The notes under the pieces: generated by a model
What the model was told of the DNA's origin: nothing
The model's input: the letters and a program-made list of their open reading frames with translations, nothing else
Database searches by the model: none
Source of the DNA: Duganella sp. 1224
Lineage (GTDB): Bacteria; Pseudomonadota; Gammaproteobacteria; Burkholderiales; Burkholderiaceae_D
Reading direction: 5' to 3'
Assembly: GCF_013408245.1 (NCBI RefSeq)
Contig: NZ_JACBYS010000002.1
Location: 558,001 to 622,000, forward strand
DNA length: 64,000 nt
Shown here: positions 7,410 through 15,448 of the stretch, piece after piece
Position numbering within the stretch: the first letter of the stretch is position 1
How the letters are laid out: the number at the start of each line of letters is the position of its first letter
Made by a program: the position numbers and the translations under genes

Positions 7410-9467
7410 ATGCTGCGACCCCTGGCCCCTAACGGGAGGCTGCTTGAGCGCGGCTTATCGCTGCTCATCGGCGTCAATGTCCTGCTGCTGGCCTTCTACC
7501 TCGTGATCGACTATCAGTTGGTGTATCACTCGGACTCGGCCGTCAAGAATCTGCTGGCGCAGGAAATTCTGGATACCGGCCAGTACTTCCCGCGCGACTG
7601 GAACTACGTCAACGGCGACCTGTGGGTGCTGAACACCCACACCTTCATCCTGCCGCTGCTGCACTGGATGCGCAACGGCTTCCTGGCGCACGCCGCCTCC
7701 GACCTGATCTCCGCCACGCTGATCCTGCACAGCAGCTGGCTGCTGACCGGGCTGCTGGAACAGTCGCGCCGCGCGCGCCTGGCGGGCATGGCGGTGCTGT
7801 CGGCCGGCATGTCGCTGATCATGGCCGAGCACATCTACGGCCAGGCGGCCTATGGCTCGCTGTACTACATGGCCTGCTACCTGCTGGTGGCCTACTGGTC
7901 GCTGAGCCAGGCGCGCGGCGGCCGCGCGCTGCCGTGGGCGCTGGCCACCGCCGTGCTGACGGCGCTGGTGTTCTGGACCAATCCGCAGCGCGCGCTGCTG
8001 TTCTACGGCCTGCCGCTGCTGGCCGCCGGCGCGCTGCAACAGGCGCTGGCGTGGCGCGCCGCGCGCGCGGCCGGCCAGCCGGCGGACTGGCGCCAGGCGC
8101 GCGCCATGGGCGTGGTGATGCTGGGCCTGGTGGCCGGCACCGCGCTCAGCGTCTACACGCTGCGGCAGGTCAACAACCACGTCGGCCTGACCGCCATCCG
8201 CTGGCTGGACTTCAACGGCATGACGCACAACCTGCTGGCGGTGCTGGAAGGCGTGATCGGCCTGTTCGACGGCTTGCCGCGCCTCGACGGCAAGGTCGTC
8301 TCGCTGGCCGGCGCCTACGCGGCGCTGCGGCTGCTGGGCGCGCTGCTGCTGGCCGGGCTGCTGCCGTGGGGCCTGTACCGCGCGCTGCGGCCGCACACCG
8401 GTCCGCGCCAGCTGGTGGTGGTGTTTGCCGCCGTGGCCTTCGCCGCCAACCTGTTCATGATGCTGACCACCTCGCTGGCCGACATGAGCGCGCCGACCGC
8501 GTCGGTGCGCTACCTGGTGCCGTCGCTGCTGCTGATGCTGCTGATCCTGGTCAGCCTGCTGGTCGACCGCCACGCGCTGGCGCCGCCGGCGCGCTACGCC
8601 GGCCTGGCCGCGGTGGCGCTGCTGGCCACCAGCGCGCCGACCTCCTACCTGTTCCCCTACAACGAAGTGGCGGGCATGCCGCACCATGGCCTGATCCTGA
8701 AGACACCGGACCAGCAGTTGGGCGAGTTCCTGCAACAGCAGGGCCTGCAGTATGGCTACGCCAGCTTCTGGAACGCCGGCAAGATCACCGTGCTGAGCGG
8801 CGGCAAGGTGCGGGTCCGCTCGGTGGTGGTGGAACGCGAGCTGCCGATGCCGATGCACAAGCTCAATTCCAACCGCTGGTACACGCCGGCCGCCTGGCAA
8901 GGCCCGACCTTCCTGATGCTGCGTGACAGCGAACTGGCCAGCGTCAACCAGCCGCTGCTGGCCAGCTACGCCGGTACGCCGCGCGTGCTGCGCTACCAGG
9001 ACGTCACCATCCTGGTCTACCCGCGCAACCTGGCGGCGGCGCTGCCGGGCTGGGACATCGACGTGCGGCAGGCGCAACACTACCCGATGGACCAGCGCGC
9101 GCTGCACCAAACGGGCACGCTGCGGGACGGCGCGATGATCGCGGCGCCGGGCGAAAACGGCACCCTGCATTTCGGCCCGATGCGCATCCTCGGCCCCGGC
9201 ACCTACGCGGTCAGCTTCAACCTCGACATCAGCGGCGACGCCGGCGACGGCGATTTCGGCATGGTGGACGTGGTGACGCAGGCCGGCACCATGGTGCACG
9301 CGCGCCAGGCCATCACCCGCGCCGGCCAGCAGCGCGTGACGCTGCGCTTCAGCACCGACCACCTGCTCGACATGGTCGAGTTCCGCGCCTTTACCAGCGG
9401 CCGCGGCCGCTTTGCGCTGAGCGGCATCGACGTCGCCCGCATCCCCACCGCTCAGGAGAACCAGTAA
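7410..9467 (+). CDS. GT-C type integral membrane glycosyltransferase
   Basis: This 685-residue membrane protein has roughly ten hydrophobic segments in the first ~430 residues and a C-terminal soluble region of about 230 residues. The loop after the first membrane helix carries an acidic HSDSAVKNLLAQEI stretch. In GT-C enzymes (ArnT, GtrS-like, PMT) such a first periplasmic loop holds the catalytic acidic residue. These enzymes use polyprenyl-phosphate sugars and act on the periplasmic face. No standard Pfam signature is obvious by eye, and the exact family is unknown. Its stop overlaps the start of a GtrB-like Und-P glycosyltransferase, which suggests that this enzyme is the acceptor-specific transferase of a GtrABS-like decoration system. 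I chose ATG 7410 because the promoter-like sequence lies between it and the upstream GTG. Confidence 0.7.
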   Translation: MLRPLAPNGRLLERGLSLLIGVNVLLLAFYLVIDYQLVYHSDSAVKNLLAQEILDTGQYFPRDWNYVNGDLWVLNTHTFILPLLHWMRNGFLAHAASDLISATLILHSSWLLTGLLEQSRRARLAGMAVLSAGMSLIMAEHIYGQAAYGSLYYMACYLLVAYWSLSQARGGRALPWALATAVLTALVFWTNPQRALLFYGLPLLAAGALQQALAWRAARAAGQPADWRQARAMGVVMLGLVAGTALSVYTLRQVNNHVGLTAIRWLDFNGMTHNLLAVLEGVIGLFDGLPRLDGKVVSLAGAYAALRLLGALLLAGLLPWGLYRALRPHTGPRQLVVVFAAVAFAANLFMMLTTSLADMSAPTASVRYLVPSLLLMLLILVSLLVDRHALAPPARYAGLAAVALLATSAPTSYLFPYNEVAGMPHHGLILKTPDQQLGEFLQQQGLQYGYASFWNAGKITVLSGGKVRVRSVVVERELPMPMHKLNSNRWYTPAAWQGPTFLMLRDSELASVNQPLLASYAGTPRVLRYQDVTILVYPRNLAAALPGWDIDVRQAQHYPMDQRALHQTGTLRDGAMIAAPGENGTLHFGPMRILGPGTYAVSFNLDISGDAGDGDFGMVDVVTQAGTMVHARQAITRAGQQRVTLRFSTDHLLDMVEFRAFTSGRGRFALSGIDVARIPTAQENQ

Positions 9468-10417
9468 TGCCCGCAACCCCCTTGATTTCCGTCGTGATCC
9501 CGGTCTACAAAGCCGAAAAGATCCTCGACGAGCTGTATCGCCGCCTGCGCGACGCGCTGGAAACCGTCAGCCCGCTGTTTGAGATCGTGCTGGTGGAGGA
9601 CTGCGGCGGCGACCGCTCGTGGGAGGTGATCGAGCGCCTGTCGCAAGCCGATCCGCGCGTGGTCGGCCTGCAGTTCTCGCGCAATTTCGGCCAGCACTAT
9701 GGCATCACCGCCGGCATGGACCACTGCCGCGGCGACTGGGTGGTGGTGATGGACTGCGACCTGCAGGACGCGCCGGAGGAAATCCCGCGCCTGTACGCCA
9801 AGGCCCAGGAAGGCTACGACGTGGTGCTGGCGCTGCGCGGCAAGCGCCAGGATCCGCCGCTCAAGCGCGCGGTGTCGTGGTTGTACTACCGCACCTTCAG
9901 CTACCTGGCCGACCTCGACATCGACGGCGACAGCGGCAACTTCCGCATCATGTCGCGCCAGGTGGTGAAGAACTTCGTGCGCATGCGCGAGCAGCTGCGC
10001 TTCTTCGGCGGCCACGTGCAGTGGATGGGCTTTCCCACCACCGGCATCCCGGTGCAACACGCCGCCCGCGCCGAGGGCAAGTCAACCTACACCTTCGCCA
10101 AGCTGTGGCGGCTGGCGATGGACACCATCCTGGCCTATTCCGACAAGCCGCTGCGCATGGCCGCCAAGCTGGGCCTGACGATGGCGGCGCTGGCGCTGCT
10201 GTTCGGCGTCTACCTGCTGCTGCGCTCCTGGCACCAGGGTTCGCCGGTGCCGGGCTGGAGCAGCCTGATCGTGTCGCTGTACTTTATCGGCGGCCTGATC
10301 ATCGGCATCCTCGGCATCCTCGGCATCTACCTGGGCAAGGCCTTCGATGAAACCAAGAAGCGCCCGCTGTACATCGTGCGGCGCGCCACCCCCAACACCA
10401 TCATCCGCGAGGACTGA
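9467..10417 (+). CDS. Polyprenyl-phosphate glycosyltransferase, GT2 (GtrB/ArnC/DPM1-like)
   Basis: This 316-residue protein has an N-terminal GT-A domain: ISVVIPVYKAE, the nucleotide-binding VEDCGGD, and the metal-binding DxD in VVMDCDLQD (D96, D98). The acceptor-helix landmark is GNFRIMSRQVV. Two membrane helices follow at about 228-250 and 262-285. This is the architecture of enzymes that move a sugar from a nucleotide carrier to undecaprenyl phosphate on the cytoplasmic face (GtrB, ArnC, DPM1). The start overlaps the stop of the GT-C gene (TAATG). With the downstream acetyltransferase and WecE aminotransferase, the likely sugar is a 4-acetamido-4,6-dideoxyhexose; that substrate is inference. 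Confidence 0.88.
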   Translation: MPATPLISVVIPVYKAEKILDELYRRLRDALETVSPLFEIVLVEDCGGDRSWEVIERLSQADPRVVGLQFSRNFGQHYGITAGMDHCRGDWVVVMDCDLQDAPEEIPRLYAKAQEGYDVVLALRGKRQDPPLKRAVSWLYYRTFSYLADLDIDGDSGNFRIMSRQVVKNFVRMREQLRFFGGHVQWMGFPTTGIPVQHAARAEGKSTYTFAKLWRLAMDTILAYSDKPLRMAAKLGLTMAALALLFGVYLLLRSWHQGSPVPGWSSLIVSLYFIGGLIIGILGILGIYLGKAFDETKKRPLYIVRRATPNTIIRED

Positions 10418-10421
10418 GCCG

Positions 10422-11156
10422 ATGGACATATCCCTTTCCCCCCTGGACCTGCAGCGCTTTGGCGTGGTCACCGCCAAGGCCGCGCTGCAGCCGCAGGACA
10501 GCGCTGCCGCGCTGGCCGACTGGTGCCGCGCGCAATCGGTGCAGATGCTGATCGCGCGCGTGCCGACCAGCGCCGTGACGCTGGTGCAGCAACTGGAGCA
10601 GCAAGGCGCCTTCCTCACCGACACGCTGCTGTACTACAGCCGCAAGCAGCTGGCGCCGCAGGCCGCCGACCTGCCGGACGGCTACCGCTGGCGCCTGGCC
10701 AGCGCCGCCGACGCCGACGCCGTCGGCGCGCTGGCGGCGCTGACCTTCACCGGCTACGCCGGCCACTACCACGCCGACCATCGCCTCGACCAGGCCGCCG
10801 CCGACGCGGTCTACGCCGCCTGGGCCGCCAACGCCTGCCGTCACCCGAAGGTGGCCAACGCCGTGCTGCTGATCGAGCACGCCGACCAGCTGGTGGCGTT
10901 CGCCACGCTGCAGGACCGCGCCCACGGGCTGCTGGAGGGCGTGCTGTTCGGCGTCCACCCGCAACACCAGGGCCGCCGGCTGTACCAGGCGCTGATGCAG
11001 CAGGCGCAGCACTGGGGCCATGCGCATGGCTTCAGCGCCATGACCGTCTCGACCCAGGTGGTCAACCTGGCGGTGCAGAAGGTCTGGTGCCGCCTCGGCT
11101 TCGAGCCGTCGTCCAGCTATTACACCTTCCACCAATGGTTTGGAGAGCAACCATGA
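10422..11156 (+). CDS. GNAT acetyltransferase, WecD-like role
   Basis: The 244-residue protein has its GNAT domain in the C-terminal half. EGVLFGVHPQHQGRRLYQALMQQA carries the acetyl-CoA-binding Q/RxxGxx-type loop, followed by VSTQVVNLAVQKVWCRLGF. The N-terminal half (ISLSPLDLQRFGVVTAKAALQ) resembles the accessory domain of WecD, the dTDP-4-amino-4,6-dideoxygalactose N-acetyltransferase. In enterobacteria wecD lies next to wecE, and here a WecE homologue sits two genes downstream, so acetylation of the 4-amino sugar is the natural role. The ATG at 10422 follows GAGGACTGAG. A longer in-frame extension runs into the preceding gene and is not needed. The stop overlaps the next start (ATGA). Confidence 0.75.
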   Translation: MDISLSPLDLQRFGVVTAKAALQPQDSAAALADWCRAQSVQMLIARVPTSAVTLVQQLEQQGAFLTDTLLYYSRKQLAPQAADLPDGYRWRLASAADADAVGALAALTFTGYAGHYHADHRLDQAAADAVYAAWAANACRHPKVANAVLLIEHADQLVAFATLQDRAHGLLEGVLFGVHPQHQGRRLYQALMQQAQHWGHAHGFSAMTVSTQVVNLAVQKVWCRLGFEPSSSYYTFHQWFGEQP

Positions 11157-11515
11157 ATTACCTGTACATCGTTGCCACCATCGCGCTGACCGTGTTCGGC
11201 CAGATCGCCATCAAGATGCAAGTGCTGAAGGCCGGCGCGCTGCCGGCCGAGGCCGGGGCCAAGCTGGCCTTCCTGGTCAAGCTGCTGCTCAACCCGTGGA
11301 TCATCGCCGCCTTCGCCGCCGCCTTCCTGGCGTCGGTGACGTGGATGGGGGCGATGAGCAAATTCCAGCTCAGCCACGCCTATCCGTTCATGGCGCTGAA
11401 CTTCGTCATCGTGCTGGGCCTGAGCGCCTGGCTGTTCCAGGAACCCCTGTCCCTCACCCGCCTGGCCGGCGTGGCGCTGATTTGCATCGGCACCGTGGTC
11501 GCCGCCCAGGGCTAA
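11153..11515 (+). CDS. Small four-helix SMR/EamA-type membrane protein, candidate lipid-sugar flippase
   Basis: The 120-residue protein has four predicted membrane helices and the SMR/EamA half-transporter look (YIVATIALTVFGQIAIKMQV at the start; HAYPFMALNFVIVLGLSAWLFQEPLSLTRLAGVALICIG at the end). Proteins of this type next to polyprenyl-phosphate transferases include ArnE/ArnF, which flip Und-P-aminoarabinose. The gene overlaps the acetyltransferase stop and is followed by wecE, so it is most simply the flippase for the modified Und-P-sugar. Drug efflux (EmrE-like) is the alternative, but the conserved membrane glutamate of EmrE helix 1 is not evident here. Confidence 0.75.
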   Translation: MNYLYIVATIALTVFGQIAIKMQVLKAGALPAEAGAKLAFLVKLLLNPWIIAAFAAAFLASVTWMGAMSKFQLSHAYPFMALNFVIVLGLSAWLFQEPLSLTRLAGVALICIGTVVAAQG

Positions 11516-11524
11516 GGAAACCGC

Positions 11525-12652
11525 ATGAACCCGATCCCGTTCAACAAACCCTTCATGACCGGCCGCGAACTGTGGCACATCGCCCAGGCGCACAACAACG
11601 GCCACCTGTCCGGCGACGGCCAGTTCACCAAACAATGCCACGCGTGGCTGGAACAGCGCACCGGCGCCCGCCGCGCGCTGCTGACCCACTCGTGCACGGC
11701 GGCGCTGGAAATGGCGGCGCTGCTGGCCGAGCTGCAGCCGGGCGACGAGGTCATCATGCCGTCCTACACCTTCGTCTCGACCGCCAACGCGTTCGTCATG
11801 CGCGGCGCGGTGCCGGTGTTCGTCGACATCCGGCCCGACACGCTGAACATCGACGAAAGCCAGATCGAGGCCGCGATCACGCCGCGCACCCGGGTCATCG
11901 TGCCGGTGCACTATGCCGGCGTGGCCTGCGAGATGGACACCATCATGGACATCGCCCGCCGCCACGACCTGATCGTGATCGAGGACGCGGCCCAGGGCAT
12001 CATGTCGACCTACAAGGGCCGGCCGCTGGGCAGCATCGGCCACCTCGGCGCCTACTCGTTCCACGAGACCAAGAACATCATCGCCGGCGAGGGCGGCGCG
12101 CTGCTGGTCAACGATCCGGAACTGGCCGAGCGCGCCGAGATCATCCGCGAAAAAGGCACCAACCGCAGCCAGTTCTTCCGCGGCCAGGTGGACAAATACA
12201 CCTGGGTCGACATCGGCTCGTCCTACCTGCCGGGCGAGGTGATCGCCGCCTTCCTGTGGGCGCAGATGGAGGACGCGGAGAGCATCACCGCGCGCCGGCT
12301 GGCGCTGTGGGACCACTACCACGCGGCGCTGGCGCCGCTGGAGCAGCAAGGCCGCCTGCGCCGCCCGCTGCTGCCGGCCGACTGCCAGCACAACGCCCAC
12401 ATGTACTACATCCTGCTGGACTCGCTGGCGCAGCGCACCCAGGTGATGGCGGACATGAAGCGCCAGGGCGTCAACTGCGTGTTCCACTACGTGCCGCTGC
12501 ACAGCGCGCCGTATGGCGTCCAGCACAGCCGCCATCACGGCGACATGGCGCACACCAACCAGCTGTCGGAGCGCCTGCTGCGGCTGCCGCTGTGGGTCGG
12601 CCTGGAAAATGAACAGGAGCGCGTGCTGCGCGCGCTGCGCGAGGCGCTGTAA
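11525..12652 (+). CDS. wecE: dTDP-4-amino-4,6-dideoxygalactose transaminase
   Basis: The 375-residue protein is a DegT/DnrJ/EryC1 PLP enzyme and matches WecE/RffA along nearly its whole length as I recall it. Landmarks are DEVIMPSYTFVSTANAF (75-90), VHYAGVACEMDTIM (128-141), IEDAAQG with D154, the SFHETKN lysine K183 that forms the Schiff base, and EIIREKGTNRSQFFRGQVDKYTW. The family converts dTDP-4-keto-6-deoxyglucose plus glutamate to dTDP-4-amino-4,6-dideoxygalactose, the precursor of Fuc4NAc. It is the last gene of the plus-strand glycan locus, ten bases after the small membrane protein. No rmlA/rmlB genes are in the window, so the dTDP-sugar precursor must come from elsewhere. Confidence 0.92.
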   Translation: MNPIPFNKPFMTGRELWHIAQAHNNGHLSGDGQFTKQCHAWLEQRTGARRALLTHSCTAALEMAALLAELQPGDEVIMPSYTFVSTANAFVMRGAVPVFVDIRPDTLNIDESQIEAAITPRTRVIVPVHYAGVACEMDTIMDIARRHDLIVIEDAAQGIMSTYKGRPLGSIGHLGAYSFHETKNIIAGEGGALLVNDPELAERAEIIREKGTNRSQFFRGQVDKYTWVDIGSSYLPGEVIAAFLWAQMEDAESITARRLALWDHYHAALAPLEQQGRLRRPLLPADCQHNAHMYYILLDSLAQRTQVMADMKRQGVNCVFHYVPLHSAPYGVQHSRHHGDMAHTNQLSERLLRLPLWVGLENEQERVLRALREAL

Positions 12653-12658
12653 GCGCTG

Positions 12659-13813
12659 TCAGGACGGGCGCCAGCGGATGCGGCGCTCGACCACGCGGGC
12701 GAAGCCGTAGGCGAAAATCAGGCACAACGGCACGCCCAGCAGCGCCAGCCCGAGCAGCTTCTCCAGCGGCGCCAGCGCGCCATAGGCCGGCCAGTGCAGC
12801 AGGAACTTGTAGGCGGTGGCCAGCAGCGGAATGTGGACCAGGTACAGCGAGTACGAGAAGCCGCCGATGCCCACCAGCGCGCGCCGCTCGAACAGCCAGC
12901 GCAGCCACTGGCCCGGCGCCAGTCCGGTCAGCCACACCAGCAGCGCGGCGGTAAACAGGCCGGCCAGCGGATCGACCCGCGCAAAGCGGCCGGCAAAGCG
13001 CACCGCGCTGGCGCCGTCGACGATCGGATGGCGGCACAGCACCGCCGCCAGCAGCGCCAGCAACAGCAGCACACCCCAGCCCAGATAGCGCCGCGCGCGT
13101 TCGCGCCAGGCGGCAAAGGCCGTGCCGTTGGCCAGCGCGGCCGCCGCGATGCCGAGCACGAACAACAGGATGAAATGCGGCGGCTGCGGCACCGACGCGT
13201 CCACCAGCGGCAGGCGCGGATAACGGCCGGACAAGCTGGTCAAGCCCCAGGCCAGCAGCACCGCCACCGTCAGCAGCACGCCCAGGCCGTGGCGGCGCAG
13301 CAGCCAGATCAGCGCCGGGAAGGTGAAATACAAGTGCCACTCGCAGGCGATGCTCCAGAACGCGCCATTGATGTTGTTGTACTGGCCGTAGATATCCTGC
13401 AGCAGCAGCAGATTGGTCCACCATACGGGCGCGCTGATGGTGGCGGTCAGCCCCAGGTCATGGCGTCCCCAGTAGGCCAGCGGCACGAAGCAGTTGACCA
13501 GCAGGATCAGCGCCAGCGTGGCGAAATACGGCGGCAGGATGCGCAACGCGCGCGCGGTGAAGAACGCCGGCCAGCCGGCGCGGACGCGGTAGTCCTGGCG
13601 CACCACCGGCAGCGCCAGGCAGTAGCCGGACAGCACCAGGAACACGACCACGCCCAAGTGCAGGTACATCAGCAGGTTCAGGGGTTGGGCGGCCCACAGC
13701 GTCTGCGCCTGCCAGCCGATGGCGAACAGGTACAGATGGCCGCCCATGACCCACAGCGCCGCCAGCGCGCGCAGGCCGTCGAGGAACAGCAGGCGCTGCG
13801 GCGCCAGCGACAC
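12659..13813 (-). CDS. Acyltransferase 3 family membrane protein (OafA/OpgC-like)
   Basis: The product has about 384 residues, ten or more membrane segments and acyltransferase-3 landmarks: LLFLDGLRALAALWVMGGH (with the catalytic-type histidine), RALRILPPYFATL, and FWSIACEWHLYFTFP. These proteins O-acetylate or O-succinylate glycans such as O-antigen, glucans and peptidoglycan. Lying immediately after wecE in convergent orientation (six-base gap), it may modify the same surface glycan. The start is uncertain: GTG 13813 gives ten residues before the LDGLRA motif, while a TTG at 13828 overlaps the helicase stop (TTGA) and would indicate coupling to rhlE. Neither has a strong ribosome site. Confidence 0.82.
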   Translation of the reverse strand: MSLAPQRLLFLDGLRALAALWVMGGHLYLFAIGWQAQTLWAAQPLNLLMYLHLGVVVFLVLSGYCLALPVVRQDYRVRAGWPAFFTARALRILPPYFATLALILLVNCFVPLAYWGRHDLGLTATISAPVWWTNLLLLQDIYGQYNNINGAFWSIACEWHLYFTFPALIWLLRRHGLGVLLTVAVLLAWGLTSLSGRYPRLPLVDASVPQPPHFILLFVLGIAAAALANGTAFAAWRERARRYLGWGVLLLLALLAAVLCRHPIVDGASAVRFAGRFARVDPLAGLFTAALLVWLTGLAPGQWLRWLFERRALVGIGGFSYSLYLVHIPLLATAYKFLLHWPAYGALAPLEKLLGLALLGVPLCLIFAYGFARVVERRIRWRPS

Positions 13814-13824
13814 GGGCGCCGGGC

Positions 13825-15306
13825 TCAAGACTTGGGCGCGCCGCCCAGCAGGAAGGCCAGTTTGGGTTTCACCTTGGTGATGCCGTTGCCGCTGGTGGCC
13901 GGCGTGGCGGAAGGCGCCGGCGTGGCCGCCTTGCTCGGTTCGTACGGTTTGAGGAACCACGGGTCGACCTTGTCGCGGCGCGGCGACGGGCCCGGGCCCA
14001 TGCCGCGCGGCGCGCGGTCGGCCGGGCGCGCCGGGCCGCGGCCGAGGTCCTCGCTGCGGCGCGGTCGGCGTTCGCCGCGCTCGTCGGCGAAGGCCGGCGC
14101 CGGCATGAAGCCCTGCGGCTCGGCGCGCTGGATGGTCTGCTTGATCAGCTTTTCGATGTCGGCCAGCAGGCGCTCGTCCTTGTCGGAATAGATCGAGATG
14201 GCGTCGCCCGAGGCGCCGGCGCGGCCGGTGCGGCCGATGCGGTGCACATAGTCCTCGGCGTTGTACGGCAGGTCGTAGTTGATCACGCACGGCAGGTCGG
14301 AAATGTCGAGGCCGCGGGCGGCGACGTCGGTCGCCACCAGGATGTCGATCTCGTTTTTCTTGAACGCGTCCAGCGCCGCCATGCGCTCCTGCTGGGTCTT
14401 GTCGCCGTGGATGGCGACCGCCTTCATGCCCTCGCGCTCCAGCTCGCGCGCCAGGCGCGAGGCGCCGATCTTGGTGTTGGAGAAGATGATCACCTGCTTC
14501 AGCGCGCGCTGGCGCAGCAGGTGCGCGGTCAGCGCGTGCTTGTGCTGCTCGGCGATCTTGTACACCACCTGGGTAACGGTGTCGGCGGTCTTGTTGGCGC
14601 GCGCCACCTCGATCGTCACCGGGTCGGTCAGGAAGGTGTTGGCCAGCTTCTTGATTTCCGGCGAGAAGGTGGCCGAGAACATCAGGTTCTGGCGCTTCTT
14701 CGGCAGCAGGTTGATGATGCGCTGCAGGTCCGGCAGGAAGCCCATGTCCAGCATGCGGTCGGCCTCGTCCATGACCAGCATCTGCACCTGGTTCAGCGCG
14801 ATGTTCTTCTGCTCGACGTGGTCCAGCAGCCGGCCCGGGGTGGCGATGACGATTTCCACGCCAGCCTTCAGCGTGGCGGTCTGCGGCTTCATGTCCATGC
14901 CGCCGAACACCACGGTCGAGCGCAGCGGCGTGTGCTGGGCGTAGGCCTTGACGTTGTCGGCCACCTGCACCGCCAGTTCGCGGGTCGGCGTCAGGATCAG
15001 CGCGCGCACCGGGTGGCGCGCCGGCGAGGTGCTGCTGCTGGCGTGCGCCAGCAGCATCTGGATGATCGGCAGCGCGAAGCTGGCGGTCTTGCCGGTCCCG
15101 GTCTGGGCCGCGCCCATGACGTCGCGCCCCTGCAGCAGCACCGGAATGGCCTGGGCCTGGATCGGCGTCGGGTGCTCGTAGCCCTGGTCGTTCAGCGCGC
15201 GCAGGATGTCGGGCGACAGGCCGAAGTCGGCGAAACGGACAGGGGCGGCAGCGGCGACGGCGGCCGGCTCGGGGGCGGAAGGGGTGGTGATCTCGGTATC
15301 GGACAT
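13825..15306 (-). CDS. rhlE: DEAD-box RNA helicase RhlE
   Basis: The 493-residue protein has the complete DEAD-box series: Q motif FADFGLSPDILRALNDQGY, Walker A AQTGTGKT, PTRELA, GG, TPGR, VMDEADRMLDMGF, SAT, ATDVAARGLDI and HRIGRTGRAG. The C-terminal ~90 residues are basic, proline/arginine-rich and low in complexity, as in RhlE proteins that bind RNA and act in ribosome assembly and RNA decay. The gene is divergent from the propeller-GGDEF sensor, with 142 bases between the starts. It may be transcribed together with the acyltransferase downstream, but the functional link is weak. Confidence 0.93.
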   Translation of the reverse strand: MSDTEITTPSAPEPAAVAAAAPVRFADFGLSPDILRALNDQGYEHPTPIQAQAIPVLLQGRDVMGAAQTGTGKTASFALPIIQMLLAHASSSTSPARHPVRALILTPTRELAVQVADNVKAYAQHTPLRSTVVFGGMDMKPQTATLKAGVEIVIATPGRLLDHVEQKNIALNQVQMLVMDEADRMLDMGFLPDLQRIINLLPKKRQNLMFSATFSPEIKKLANTFLTDPVTIEVARANKTADTVTQVVYKIAEQHKHALTAHLLRQRALKQVIIFSNTKIGASRLARELEREGMKAVAIHGDKTQQERMAALDAFKKNEIDILVATDVAARGLDISDLPCVINYDLPYNAEDYVHRIGRTGRAGASGDAISIYSDKDERLLADIEKLIKQTIQRAEPQGFMPAPAFADERGERRPRRSEDLGRGPARPADRAPRGMGPGPSPRRDKVDPWFLKPYEPSKAATPAPSATPATSGNGITKVKPKLAFLLGGAPKS

Positions 15307-15408
15307 AATCTGGACGGATGGTGAAGCGCCGTAAACTATACCCTACTTTCTGACAACTGCGCTAAAAACCAGCAGCTTTTATCACGAAACCATTGCATCA
15401 ATGGCATG

Positions 15409-15414
15409 TATAAT
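15409..15414 (+). promoter_or_regulatory. Candidate -10 box for the propeller-GGDEF gene
   Basis: TATAAT lies 35 bases before ATG 15449, preceded by TG. No good -35 hexamer is seen 16-18 bases upstream. If used, transcription starts near 15421, which excludes the in-frame ATG at 15401 as the translation start. Confidence 0.35.
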
Positions 15415-15448
15415 AACCAATCTGATCAGAAACCAGGTTGCTTTCCCG

